DNA of 51,866 nucleotides, from contig JAFIEX010000003.1 in the NCBI GenBank assembly GCA_020832365.1, positions 1-51,866 on the forward strand. Direction: 5' to 3'. The notes under the pieces are model-generated. The model saw only the letters and a program-made list of their open reading frames with translations. It did no database searches and was not told the DNA's origin. A program made the position numbers and the translations under genes. The DNA comes from Crocinitomicaceae bacterium. Lineage in GTDB: Bacteria; Bacteroidota; Bacteroidia; Flavobacteriales_D; Crocinitomicaceae. Shown in pieces: positions 20,776-30,514 of the stretch (its first letter is position 1; every line of letters starts with the position of its first letter).

Positions 20776-21123
20776 ATGGCAATAATGATAACCGACGAAT
20801 GCATCAATTGTGGTGCATGCGAGCCAGAATGCCCAAATAATGCAATATACGAAGGCGGTGCGGAGTGGGCTTATGCTGATGGAACTTCTTTAAAAGGTAT
20901 TATTGATACACTTGACGGAAGAGAGGTCGATGCAGAACAGAAATTTGAACCTGAAGACATGGATGTCTATTATATTGTTACGGATAAATGTACGGAATGT
21001 GTAGGTTTCCATGATGAACCACAGTGTGCTGCGGTATGCCCTGTAGATTGTTGCGTAGATGACCCAGATTTTAGAGAATCTGAGGAAGATCTTCTAAAGA
21101 AAAAAGATTTTATGCACTTGTAA
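20776..21123 (+). CDS. 4Fe-4S ferredoxin
   Basis: [16 protein letters not shown] and [22 protein letters not shown]. Confidence 0.95.
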   Translation: MAIMITDECINCGACEPECPNNAIYEGGAEWAYADGTSLKGIIDTLDGREVDAEQKFEPEDMDVYYIVTDKCTECVGFHDEPQCAAVCPVDCCVDDPDFRESEEDLLKKKDFMHL

Positions 21124-21126
21124 TTT

Positions 21127-21157
21127 AAAAAAGCACCTTATATTAGGTGCTTTTTTT
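21127..21157 (+). terminator. Ferredoxin gene terminator
   Basis: aaaaaagcacct-tatatt-aggtgctttttt. Confidence 0.9.
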
Positions 21158-21179
21158 GTTAAATATTTTTACAAATGCT

Positions 21180-21389
21180 ATGAATAATAATATTAGTACC
21201 GCAGATAGAGTTATTAGATTTATTCTCTTTACCCTAGCAATTGTTGCATTTATTCTAGAATGGATAGACGGTGTTTATGCTTATGTTTTAATTGGCTTGG
21301 GTACTGTGTTTTTATTGACTAGCCTATTAAGTTTTTGTCCAATTTATAGAGTTTTTGGGTGGAATTCAGCTCGAAAGAAGAAGCCATAA
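21180..21389 (+). CDS. DUF2892-like small membrane protein
   Basis: MNNNISTADRVIRFILF..., CPIYRVFGW; the track start at 21147 lies inside the terminator. Confidence 0.75.
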   Translation: MNNNISTADRVIRFILFTLAIVAFILEWIDGVYAYVLIGLGTVFLLTSLLSFCPIYRVFGWNSARKKKP

Positions 21390-21451
21390 GTAATCATTTT
21401 TCGAAAAATATTACTTCTAAACATTTTAAGTTTTAATTTGAAAAAAGATAT

Positions 21452-23593
21452 ATGATGAAGAAAAAAAACATTTGCTTTGGGATGTTATTAAGTAGCATGA
21501 TAATAGTCGGATGCGGAGAAAAAGAAAAGGAAACAAGTACAAGTATGGAAACAGTTGTTGATAATCCATTTTTTAGCGAATATGATACGCCTTTTGGAGT
21601 GCCTCCTTTTGCCTTAATTTCTGAAGAGCATTATAAGCCTGCTTTTTTAGAAGGTATGCAGCAGCAAATGGCAGAAATTGATGCCATTTTAGCAAATGAA
21701 GAAGAGCCTACTTTCGAAAATACCATTTTACCCCTTGAATACTCTGGCGATTTACTGAAAAGAGTAAGCAGCGTTTTTTATAATCTGAATTCTGCGCATA
21801 CTAATGACAATATACAAGGATTGGCTAATGAAATAGCTCCTTTATATTCTGCGCATTCAGATAATATTAACTTAAATCAAAAGCTTTTTGAGAGAGTTAA
21901 ATTTGTTTGGGAGAATAGAGAAAACGCTGATTTGAATAACGAACAATTGCGACTTTTGGAGAAAAAATACGTCGCTTTTGTTAGAAGTGGAGCTAATTTA
22001 AATGAGACAGAGAAACAGCTTTTAAGAGAAATTAATGAACGTACTTCTTTGTTGACGCTGCAGTTTGGTCAAAATGTTTTAGCAGAAACAAATGACTTTA
22101 AATTATTGATTACAGCAGAGGAGGATTTGGAAGGTTTACCTATCTCATTGCGCACTGCTGCCCAAGAAGAGGCGGTAGCTGCTGGCCATGAGAATACATG
22201 GTTGTTTACTTTGAACAACCCAAGCGTTATGCCTTTTTTACAGTATGCTGCAAATCGAGAATTACGTAAGCAAATTTGGAATGCCTATCAATTACGTGGG
22301 AATAATGGAGATGAAAAAGACAATAGTTTTATTGTCAGGGAGTTAGTCAATCTAAGAAAAGAGAAGGCGCTTTTATTGGGTTATGATAATCATGCAGCAT
22401 TCAAATTAGAACAGTCAATGGCAGGAAGTCCTGAAGAGGTGATGACTTTTCTTAATCAACTATGGAAGCCAGCGTTGGCAAAAGCAAAAAATGAACGCGA
22501 TGAAATAGCTAAAATGATGAAGCAAGATGAGGTGAATGAAGCTCCTCAGCCTTATGATTGGCGTTATTACGCAGAGCGAATTCGTAAGGCAAAATTTGAC
22601 CTAGATGAGGACGAAGTAAAACCATATTTCAGTTTGGATAATGTTCAGAAAGGTATTTTTGACCTTTGTGATAGATTGTTTGGCTTGCAGTTTGAAAGAA
22701 GATCAGAAATTATTGGATATCATGAAGAAATGGTTGCGTACGAAGTGAAAGAAAAAGATGGTAGCCATGTGGGAATTCTTTTCATGGATTTCCACCCAAG
22801 ACCATCTAAAAGAGGTGGGGCTTGGATGACCTCATATCGCTCACAATCGATTAATAAAAATGGTGACTTTGTAGCGCCAGTGATTTCTATCGTTTGTAAT
22901 TTTACAAAACCCACAGCTAGCCAACCTGCATTACTAACCTTTGACGAGGTTGAAACTTTTTTCCATGAGTTTGGTCATGCTTTACATGGATTATTATCCA
23001 ACGTAACTTACCCAAGCTTGGCAGGTACAAATGTTTATACTGATTTTGTTGAACTGCCCTCTCAAATTATGGAGAATTGGGCAGCAGAACCAGAATTTCT
23101 TAAAACTTACGCCATGCACTATGAAACAGGAGAAGTGATTCCAGATGCGTTAATAGAGAAACTAATAAAATCAGGTACTTTCGGGCAGGGATTTGCCACA
23201 ACTGAATATTTGGCAGCATCATTTCTAGATATGTTCTACCATACGATGGATTTGAAGGATGAACAATCAGTTGAAGACTTTGAAACTGAAAAAATGAAAG
23301 AAATAGGGTTGATAAAGGAAATTATTCCTCGTTACAGAAGTACTTATTTTAGCCATATATTTGCTGGAGGCTATTCTGCTGGCTACTACAGCTATATCTG
23401 GTCAGGCGTGTTGGATACCGATGCTTTTGAAGCATTTAAAGAGACCTCGTTATTTGATCAAGAAACAGCGCTTTCTTTCCGAACGAATATTCTCGAGGCA
23501 GGGAGCACTTATGAGCCGATGGATTTATATGTGAAATTTAGAGGTAGAAAACCAGTGATAGAACCACTTTTGCGAAAGAGAGGTTTGAAATAA
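21452..23593 (+). CDS. M3 family peptidyl-dipeptidase (Dcp-like), predicted lipoprotein
   Basis: Lipobox IVGC; HEFGHALHG metal site; FRGRKPVIEPLLRKRGL C-terminus. Confidence 0.94.
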   Translation: MMKKKNICFGMLLSSMIIVGCGEKEKETSTSMETVVDNPFFSEYDTPFGVPPFALISEEHYKPAFLEGMQQQMAEIDAILANEEEPTFENTILPLEYSGDLLKRVSSVFYNLNSAHTNDNIQGLANEIAPLYSAHSDNINLNQKLFERVKFVWENRENADLNNEQLRLLEKKYVAFVRSGANLNETEKQLLREINERTSLLTLQFGQNVLAETNDFKLLITAEEDLEGLPISLRTAAQEEAVAAGHENTWLFTLNNPSVMPFLQYAANRELRKQIWNAYQLRGNNGDEKDNSFIVRELVNLRKEKALLLGYDNHAAFKLEQSMAGSPEEVMTFLNQLWKPALAKAKNERDEIAKMMKQDEVNEAPQPYDWRYYAERIRKAKFDLDEDEVKPYFSLDNVQKGIFDLCDRLFGLQFERRSEIIGYHEEMVAYEVKEKDGSHVGILFMDFHPRPSKRGGAWMTSYRSQSINKNGDFVAPVISIVCNFTKPTASQPALLTFDEVETFFHEFGHALHGLLSNVTYPSLAGTNVYTDFVELPSQIMENWAAEPEFLKTYAMHYETGEVIPDALIEKLIKSGTFGQGFATTEYLAASFLDMFYHTMDLKDEQSVEDFETEKMKEIGLIKEIIPRYRSTYFSHIFAGGYSAGYYSYIWSGVLDTDAFEAFKETSLFDQETALSFRTNILEAGSTYEPMDLYVKFRGRKPVIEPLLRKRGLK

Positions 23594-23654
23594 TTTTTTT
23601 ATTTTGTAATTTTTAGAAAAATTTTACTAATCTTTGCTTCAAATAATAATTGAT

Positions 23655-24101
23655 ATGTTAAAAAGAACGTTTTTTTTAGGTGTTGCAGTAGCAACATTAG
23701 GCCTAACCTCTTGTAAAAGTGGTAGTGGTGAATATGCAGATTTATGCGATTGTATCCAAATTCAATTGGATATGATGGACGACTATGAAGCTGCTGGTTA
23801 TGATCAAGAAAAACTTGAGGCAATTGAAGATAAGTATAAAGCTGATGCAGAAAAGTGCGAGGCTATCGGAAGAGAGTTCCAAAAGTCAATGGAGGGACTA
23901 AGTGAAGAAGAAGCAGAAGCTAAAGAAAAAGATATAGCAGATGCTTGTCCAGCCTTTAAAAAGTTACAAGACAAAATTGAAGAGCAAATGAGAGCTTTTG
24001 AAGAGTCTATGCAATCTTTTGATTTTGACGATATGGATATGGATGACATGATGTTTGATGAAGATATGGAGTTAGAATTTGAGGAAGAATCTGCACAGTA
24101 A
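23655..24101 (+). CDS. Hypothetical secreted/lipoprotein with Asp/Met/Glu-rich tail
   Basis: MLKRTFFLGVAVATLGLTSCK signal with lipobox; acidic C-terminus. Confidence 0.75.
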   Translation: MLKRTFFLGVAVATLGLTSCKSGSGEYADLCDCIQIQLDMMDDYEAAGYDQEKLEAIEDKYKADAEKCEAIGREFQKSMEGLSEEEAEAKEKDIADACPAFKKLQDKIEEQMRAFEESMQSFDFDDMDMDDMMFDEDMELEFEEESAQ

Positions 24102-24127
24102 TTCTTTTTTTAGCCAAAAAACTTTTG

Positions 24128-24158
24128 AAAGAGTCGAATTATTTCGGCTCTTTTTTTT
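24128..24158 (+). terminator. Terminator of the acidic lipoprotein gene
   Basis: aaagagtcgaa-ttat-ttcggctcttt followed by T run. Confidence 0.88.
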
Positions 24159-24262
24159 GCTATTTATGTTTGGTATGCCAAATAAATTCCTTATTTGGGT
24201 TTTGCTTTTTTCTCGATTTGTTATTTTTTCACCTACTTCTTATTTACGAAACTACAAATGAT

Positions 24263-24270
24263 TATCTTTG
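24263..24270 (+). promoter_or_regulatory. Candidate -7 box TATCTTTG immediately before pyrR
   Basis: TAnnTTTG match ending 6 nt before ATG 24276. Confidence 0.5.
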
Positions 24271-24275
24271 TAGTG

Positions 24276-24830
24276 ATGGAACCGCAAGTTATTCTTAACG
24301 AAAGGCAAATAGCGCTTACCCTGCAAAGGTTATGTCACCAATTGATTGAAAATCATGATGATTTTGATAAGACGGTGTTGATTGGGTTGCAGCCAAGAGG
24401 TGTGCATTTACTAAATAGACTAAAGTTATTGTTAGAAGCGAAGTTGGATAAAAATATACTTTGCGGAAATTTAGACATTACTTTTTACAGGGATGATTTT
24501 AGAAGACGTGAAAAGCCACTAATTCCGAGTGTTACGAATATAGATTTTATTGTTGAGGGTAAGAACGTTGTATTAATTGACGATGTTCTTTACACTGGAA
24601 GAACAATACGCTCTGGTTTAGATGCAATTTTAACTTTTGGTAGACCAGGTAAGGTAGAGCTTTTAACTTTAATTGACAGACGATTTAAGCGTCATTTGCC
24701 TATTCAAGCCGATTATATTGGGAAAACTGTTGATACACTCGTATCAGAGCGAGTGACTGTAGATTGGAAAGAATTAGAGGGAAAAGACGAAGTTAATTTA
24801 TATACGATGCAGCAAAATGGAACAGCTTAG
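24276..24830 (+). CDS. pyrR: PyrR-like uracil phosphoribosyltransferase/regulator
   Basis: VVLIDDVLYTGRTIRSGLDAI PRPP motif; start MEPQVILNERQ. Confidence 0.92.
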   Translation: MEPQVILNERQIALTLQRLCHQLIENHDDFDKTVLIGLQPRGVHLLNRLKLLLEAKLDKNILCGNLDITFYRDDFRRREKPLIPSVTNIDFIVEGKNVVLIDDVLYTGRTIRSGLDAILTFGRPGKVELLTLIDRRFKRHLPIQADYIGKTVDTLVSERVTVDWKELEGKDEVNLYTMQQNGTA

Positions 24831-25749
24831 CGTAGGGCATTTAACAGGTATCAGAGATTTGACACGTGAAGATATTTTAACTATTTTCCAAACGGCAGAT
24901 GCTTTTAAGCAAGTCATCAATCGTCCTATAAAAAAGGTGCCTTCTCTGCGAGATATTACGATTGCTAATTTGTTTTTTGAGAACTCTACAAGGACAAAGT
25001 TATCTTTCGAATTGGCCGAAAAACGATTATCAGCTGATGTTGTTAATTTTAGCGCTTCTGGTTCTTCAGTTAAAAAGGGCGAAACATTGATTGATACGGT
25101 AAATAACATTTTGTCTATGAAAGTAGATATGGTCGTTATGCGTCATCCAAATCCTGGTGCGGCTCAGTTTCTTACTAAAAAGATTAAAGCGAAGGTTATC
25201 AATGCTGGAGACGGTACGCATGAACATCCGACTCAAGCACTTTTAGATGCATACTCTATTCGTGAGAAACTCGGAGAAGTAGCTGGTAAAAAAGTTGTTA
25301 TCGTTGGAGATATTATCCATTCTCGAGTAGCACTCTCTAATATTTATGCTTTACAAAAATTAGGTGCAGAAGTAATGGTATGCGGTCCAACAACCTTGAT
25401 TCCTAAATACATTGGTGACTTAGGCGTTAAGGTTAGTCATAATCTTCGAGAAGCATTGGAGTGGTGTGATGTTGCGAATATGTTGCGTATCCAACTAGAA
25501 CGACAAGATATTCAGTTTTTCCCTACTTTAAGAGAGTATTCGCAACTTTTTGGTCTGAATAAAACATTACTGGATAGTTTAGACAAGGAAATCGTTGTTA
25601 TGCATCCAGGACCTATAAATAGAGGAGTGGAAATCACGAGTGATGTAGCAGACAGTCAACAAGCCATAATTTTGAATCAAGTAGAAAACGGTGTGGCAAT
25701 TAGAATGGCAGTAATTTATTTATTAGCAGCACAGATAGAAAGAAACTAA
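24817..25749 (+). CDS. pyrB: Aspartate carbamoyltransferase catalytic subunit
   Basis: FFENSTRTKLSFELAEKRL, RHPNPGAAQFL, VMHPGPINRGVEI. Confidence 0.97.
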   Translation: MEQLSVGHLTGIRDLTREDILTIFQTADAFKQVINRPIKKVPSLRDITIANLFFENSTRTKLSFELAEKRLSADVVNFSASGSSVKKGETLIDTVNNILSMKVDMVVMRHPNPGAAQFLTKKIKAKVINAGDGTHEHPTQALLDAYSIREKLGEVAGKKVVIVGDIIHSRVALSNIYALQKLGAEVMVCGPTTLIPKYIGDLGVKVSHNLREALEWCDVANMLRIQLERQDIQFFPTLREYSQLFGLNKTLLDSLDKEIVVMHPGPINRGVEITSDVADSQQAIILNQVENGVAIRMAVIYLLAAQIERN

Positions 25750-25794
25750 TACTGAATAAGATATTTTTGTTAATTTTGAATTAAACAATTAGAA

Positions 25795-26148
25795 ATGAAC
25801 TTTGAAGTTGATCAACAAGATGGTTACATAGTCATTCAATCAAAAGTAGATAAGCTAGATGCTTCCAATGCATCTGAGTTGAAGTCTGTTGTCCTATCAG
25901 AAAATAAGAACAATGTGAATAATATGATCATATATCTATTGGATACTTCTTATTGTGATTCTTCTGGTTTAAGTGCTATATTAACCGCTAACCGCGTTTG
26001 TAAAGGGTCTGGTGGTCAAATGATTTTAGCAGGATTACAACCCAATGTTCAAAAAATGGTTGAAATTGCTCAGTTACACCGAGTTCTATCTATAGAGTCA
26101 AATCTTCCAGATGCTATTGCTTTATTAAAAGAGACGCAGGAAGATTAA
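25795..26148 (+). CDS. STAS domain protein (anti-sigma factor antagonist-like)
   Basis: STAS fold pattern with conserved DTSYCDSSGLSAI phosphosite region. Confidence 0.85.
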   Translation: MNFEVDQQDGYIVIQSKVDKLDASNASELKSVVLSENKNNVNNMIIYLLDTSYCDSSGLSAILTANRVCKGSGGQMILAGLQPNVQKMVEIAQLHRVLSIESNLPDAIALLKETQED

Positions 26149-27060
26149 ATGGATTTTAAGGTATTCATTTTGGGGTCAGGTGCTGCAATTCCAACACTTA
26201 AAAGGGGAACAACAGCACACTTGATAAGTTGTTTTCAGAGAAATATTTTAATTGACTGTGGTGAGGGCACGCAAATTCAATTTAGACGTTTTCGCTTAAA
26301 ATTCCAAAAAATAGATATTATTTGTATAACGCACTTGCATGGAGACCATGTTTTTGGTTTAGCTGGTCTATTGTCTTCAATGCAATTAATGGGTAGAACA
26401 AATGCCTTGCGAATTATTGGTCCTAAAGGGTTAAATAAATTAATAGAAGCTCAATTAGATTTAGTTGGCCATGGTGATTTTTTTCCGTTGGAATTCCATA
26501 TTTTACCAGAAAATTTTGTTGGAACTGTGTTTGAAGATAAATGTATTAAGATTGCAGCTTTTCCGCTGAATCATCGCATTACAACTTTTGGTTATCGTAT
26601 TCTTGAAAAACAAAATAAACGACGTCTGGATAAGGAAGCTTTTGATGCAACGGGTGTAAGTGTTTCCTATATAGGAAAATTGATTCAAGGCGAAGATATT
26701 ATTGATAATGATGGTCGATTAGTGCGTTCAGCAGAAGTAACCATTCCTGGAAAGCCTGCTAAGTCCTATGCTTTTTGTTCCGATACGGCTTACACAACTT
26801 CTATTTTACCGCACATCCAAGATGTGGACTTATTATATCATGAGGCTACATTTACGAATGAATTTGCTGATCGTGCTGCGCAAACTGGACATAGTACAGC
26901 TGCACAAGCAGCTAGTATAGCCTTGAAAGCCAATGCTAAACGTTTAGTTTTAGGTCATTTTTCTGCTCGTTATGATGATGAGTTGCAACATTTAGAAGAG
27001 GCTAAAGCAATTTTTTCGCAGGTATTTGCCGCAACAGATGGAGCCGTTTTTAATTTGTGA
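26149..27060 (+). CDS. rnz: Ribonuclease Z
   Basis: THLHGDHVFGL, CSDTAYT, HSTAAQAA, LGHFSARY. Confidence 0.95.
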   Translation: MDFKVFILGSGAAIPTLKRGTTAHLISCFQRNILIDCGEGTQIQFRRFRLKFQKIDIICITHLHGDHVFGLAGLLSSMQLMGRTNALRIIGPKGLNKLIEAQLDLVGHGDFFPLEFHILPENFVGTVFEDKCIKIAAFPLNHRITTFGYRILEKQNKRRLDKEAFDATGVSVSYIGKLIQGEDIIDNDGRLVRSAEVTIPGKPAKSYAFCSDTAYTTSILPHIQDVDLLYHEATFTNEFADRAAQTGHSTAAQAASIALKANAKRLVLGHFSARYDDELQHLEEAKAIFSQVFAATDGAVFNL

Positions 27061-27121
27061 TTTTTTATGCGTTAACGTAGCTAGACTTTTTTTGACTTAG
27101 AATAAGCTTTTTTCTGTTTAG

Positions 27122-28195
27122 TTAATTTTTCATTGTCTTGTCTAATGCAACGTTTCCTTCTATGGCTTTACAAATATCTTTCATCAAGTGTGGTCCCTCG
27201 AAAATCATTCCTGAAATCAATTGTAATAAATCAGCACCAGCATCTAGTTTTTCAATAGCATCATCAACAGATAATATCCCTCCACAGCCGATAATCGTGA
27301 ATCGGTTACCCCATGTGGTTTTGGTTCTACGAATCAAGTCTGTGGAACGTTTTTTACACAGTAAACCACTTAATCCCCCGCGGTAATTTTCTGGTGCTTC
27401 TTCTGGATAATTAGCTTCATCATAGTTTTTATTGAGATTACCGATTACAACGCCATGAACACGATGTTGATCTGCGATAGTTAACAATGCTTGAAATTCT
27501 TCCCAGTCGAGGTTAATAGGCATTTTCAGGTAAATGGGTCGATCGCACGGAATTTTATCTAGTTCTTTCAACAAAGGACTTAATAATTCTGGCGATGTAA
27601 AACTTTCTCCTCCATGCACGTTTGGGCAACTGATATTAATTGTGTAAAAATCGCCAATGTTCTCCTCATTAAGACGACGAAAAGAATAACAATAATCCTG
27701 AATTCCTGCTTTTGTGGTTACCGTCTGATCGTCGTTTGTCTTGGCAATACTGATTCCCCAGATAAAGTTTTTCGGTTTTTTGGTGTTTTTTAACCGCTGG
27801 ATAATTGCTTCTACACCATCATTTTTTAATCCTTTGTAAACGACTAAAGATTTGGACTTTACCATTCTTCTCAATCGTGGTTTAGGATTTCCCTTTGTAG
27901 GTCTAGCTGTAACAGAGCCAATTTCATCACCGCCAAAACTAACTGTATCTAATACGCCAGCTAACTTTCCGTTGTAATCAAACCCAGCGGCCAATAGAAC
28001 AGGTGAAGCATAGCTAATACCATCTACAGTCCAGTTTATTGGTTTGCCTTTGTAGCCATATAAGCTCCGAACGAAGCATCTGCCTAGTTTAGTTTTTCCG
28101 CAGAAAGCACCAAATTGCACAAATAAATTGTGGACTAATTCTGGGTCTAAAAGAAATAATATTGGTTTTAATATACGTTGGTATAGCCACTTCAT
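27122..28195 (-). CDS. pyrD: Dihydroorotate dehydrogenase (quinone type)
   Basis: NISCPNVHGGESF, YLKMPI, GGLSGLLCKKRSTDLI, IGCGGI; start MKWLYQRILKPILF preferred. Confidence 0.92.
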   Translation of the reverse strand: MKWLYQRILKPILFLLDPELVHNLFVQFGAFCGKTKLGRCFVRSLYGYKGKPINWTVDGISYASPVLLAAGFDYNGKLAGVLDTVSFGGDEIGSVTARPTKGNPKPRLRRMVKSKSLVVYKGLKNDGVEAIIQRLKNTKKPKNFIWGISIAKTNDDQTVTTKAGIQDYCYSFRRLNEENIGDFYTINISCPNVHGGESFTSPELLSPLLKELDKIPCDRPIYLKMPINLDWEEFQALLTIADQHRVHGVVIGNLNKNYDEANYPEEAPENYRGGLSGLLCKKRSTDLIRRTKTTWGNRFTIIGCGGILSVDDAIEKLDAGADLLQLISGMIFEGPHLMKDICKAIEGNVALDKTMKN

Positions 28196-28348
28196 CAAAC
28201 TTTTTACACAATATACGCTATTTTTTTCGAAATAAAAAATGAGCTTAGTCAGTTTGTTCAACTTTAGTAATGAATAGAGCGATTCTTAGTTCTTTAAGTT
28301 GGCTTTAGATGGGAAGTTTTTTATCTTTAGCGCAAAAATAACAAGTCT

Positions 28349-28909
28349 ATGAAATGGATAGGTGAGCGCATTAATTTTAAAGATCAAAAGGATAAATTAA
28401 CGGTTGTGATTTTGCCTCCAAAAGTTGGTTTCCAACGTTACTTGATGTTAATTTGGATGGTTTTTTGGCTTTTCGTCGGTGCTGTTGTTTCGGTGCAGTT
28501 TTTTGGAGAATACAGCCAGAAGGAAAAGCTAGTATTGTTTGTTTTTATGTCTTTCTGGGTTTATTTTGCGGTCAGAGTAGGGAGGTCATTGTTGTATTTG
28601 TTTTTTGGACGAGAGTTCATAAGAATAGATGAAAATGCCCTGTATGTGAAGAGTGCAACAGGGAAATATGGTGCGTCGTACCAGTACTTTTTGGAAAACA
28701 TTACAAAGTTTCAATTAGTCACTGTCAAAGAAAACTCTTTTCAAGCAACCTATGAAAATGCACCATGGGTAAGAGGCACAAATAAGCTGCAATTTGAATA
28801 CATGGGTAAAACAAGATCCTTTGGTCGGAAATTGTTAGAAAAAGATGCAGAAATCTTATTCAAATTAATAACTAAAAGAATTGAACAATATTTAAGACGC
28901 AAGAATTGA
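28349..28909 (+). CDS. Hypothetical membrane protein
   Basis: 186 aa ORF with two predicted TMs, in a same-strand run. Confidence 0.6.
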   Translation: MKWIGERINFKDQKDKLTVVILPPKVGFQRYLMLIWMVFWLFVGAVVSVQFFGEYSQKEKLVLFVFMSFWVYFAVRVGRSLLYLFFGREFIRIDENALYVKSATGKYGASYQYFLENITKFQLVTVKENSFQATYENAPWVRGTNKLQFEYMGKTRSFGRKLLEKDAEILFKLITKRIEQYLRRKN

Positions 28910-28913
28910 AACT

Positions 28914-29279
28914 ATGACGACAACTCCCGAACACGATGAGCGCATGGCAAAAATGACGTTTGCTTCGGTTTATTCGCATTATGTGACAAAAATTGAACGC
29001 AAGAACCGAACAATCGAAGAATTACACCAAGTGATTGAATGGTTAACAGGATTCCATGCACAAGAATTGGAGCAATTAATTGCCGAAAAAGTGAACTTTG
29101 AATCGTTTTTTAGTCGCGCGAACTTAAACCCTAACGCACATCTCATCAAGGGAGTAATTTGCGGTTATCGCATCGAAGATATAGAAAACGAAATCACTCG
29201 AAATGTGCGTTATTTGGATAAATTAGTGGATGAACTGGCAAAGGGAAAAAAAATGGAGAAAATTCTTAGAAATGACTAA
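28914..29279 (+). CDS. DUF2200 family protein
   Basis: KIERKNRTIEELHQVIEWLTGF...NPNAHLIKGVICGYRIEDI. Confidence 0.8.
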   Translation: MTTTPEHDERMAKMTFASVYSHYVTKIERKNRTIEELHQVIEWLTGFHAQELEQLIAEKVNFESFFSRANLNPNAHLIKGVICGYRIEDIENEITRNVRYLDKLVDELAKGKKMEKILRND

Positions 29280-29281
29280 AT

Positions 29282-30418
29282 ATGCCAATCAAAGAAGATA
29301 AATTTAGTCTGAAAGATCATTTGTTTAACCGGGTCAAAATTGAAAAAATCGCAGAGGAAATCGTAAGTGTTTACCCTGATTTTGAAAAAGATCAGTTCAT
29401 CAATAGCGTAATACAAAAATTTCCTGAGCTAGAGCTTAAAGCACGGATTTACCACATTACAGATTGTTTGAAAGCACACCTTCCACAGGATTTTAAATCC
29501 GCTGTTGAAGTGCTGCTAAAGTCATTGCCCGCGCCTTGCGATCCTAATTTGAATGACCACGACTTCGGTGATTTCATTTATGCCCCGTACAACCATTTTA
29601 TAGCGATTTATGGATGTAGAAAAACATATTTGTCTTTTTCCCTAAATGCATTAGAGGAATTAACGACTCGATTTTCTGCGGAGGATGCTATTCGCTATTT
29701 TATCAATGCTTTTCCTGAAGAAACATTGCAAAAGATGAATCAATGGGCCAAGCACGCTCATTATCACGTAAGAAGATTAGCTTCTGAAGGTTCACGTCCA
29801 AAATTGCCGTGGTGTCAGAAAATTTCCATTTCTATAGATAAGCCGCTTGGCATCTTGGAGCAGTTATATTACGATTCCACACGCTATGTAACACGTTCAG
29901 TTGCTAATCATTTAAACGATATTGCTAAAGTTCAGCCAGATTTAGTAATCTCCACATTAAAAAAGTGGTCAAAAGCAAAAAAACAAGATCCGAAAGAAAT
30001 GGATTTTATTGTGCGTCATGCGCTAAGAACCTTAATTAAAAAGGGAAATAAACAGGCATTGGAATTGATAGGCATTCAACAAAACCCCGATATCGAAATT
30101 TTATTACTTGACTTTACTAAAAATGTAAAAATGAATTCTCATTTGGTGTTTGATGTTGAACTAACAGCGAAGGAAGATTGCAAATTATTAATAGATTACA
30201 TCATTCATTTTCAAAACAAAAAAGGAGAATTGACTAGTCAAAAAGTATTTAAGTGGAAACAATTAAGCCTCAATCAAAATGAACGTAGCATAATTGCTAA
30301 GAAACACCTAATGAGGCAATTTATGACTACACGAACGCTCTATACAGGGAAACACAAGCTTGAATTTCAAGTGAATGGAAAAGTGCTTTTAAAAACTGAT
30401 TTTGAATTGCTTGATTAA
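29282..30418 (+). CDS. DNA alkylation repair protein, AlkC-like
   Basis: HEAT-like N-terminal region (QWAKHAHYHVRRLASEGSRPKLPW) plus C-terminal Ig-like region. Confidence 0.82.
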   Translation: MPIKEDKFSLKDHLFNRVKIEKIAEEIVSVYPDFEKDQFINSVIQKFPELELKARIYHITDCLKAHLPQDFKSAVEVLLKSLPAPCDPNLNDHDFGDFIYAPYNHFIAIYGCRKTYLSFSLNALEELTTRFSAEDAIRYFINAFPEETLQKMNQWAKHAHYHVRRLASEGSRPKLPWCQKISISIDKPLGILEQLYYDSTRYVTRSVANHLNDIAKVQPDLVISTLKKWSKAKKQDPKEMDFIVRHALRTLIKKGNKQALELIGIQQNPDIEILLLDFTKNVKMNSHLVFDVELTAKEDCKLLIDYIIHFQNKKGELTSQKVFKWKQLSLNQNERSIIAKKHLMRQFMTTRTLYTGKHKLEFQVNGKVLLKTDFELLD

Positions 30419-30514
30419 TTTATAGGCTTTATATCAGAACTGAAACTGTTTGAGACTTAAAAACATACATTTGGATTTACAGAAGTAATCTAATCTATAA
30501 ATTAATAACAATTT

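Noticed and set aside
23599-24049. Minus-strand ORFs (74 and 81 aa) opposite the acidic lipoprotein
   Set aside because: Ser-rich antisense translation of an Asp/Glu-rich gene; no independent evidence.
24079-24261. 60-aa ORF over the terminator before pyrR
   Set aside because: Spans a clear rho-independent terminator and the promoter region; hydrophobic translation arises from T-rich DNA.
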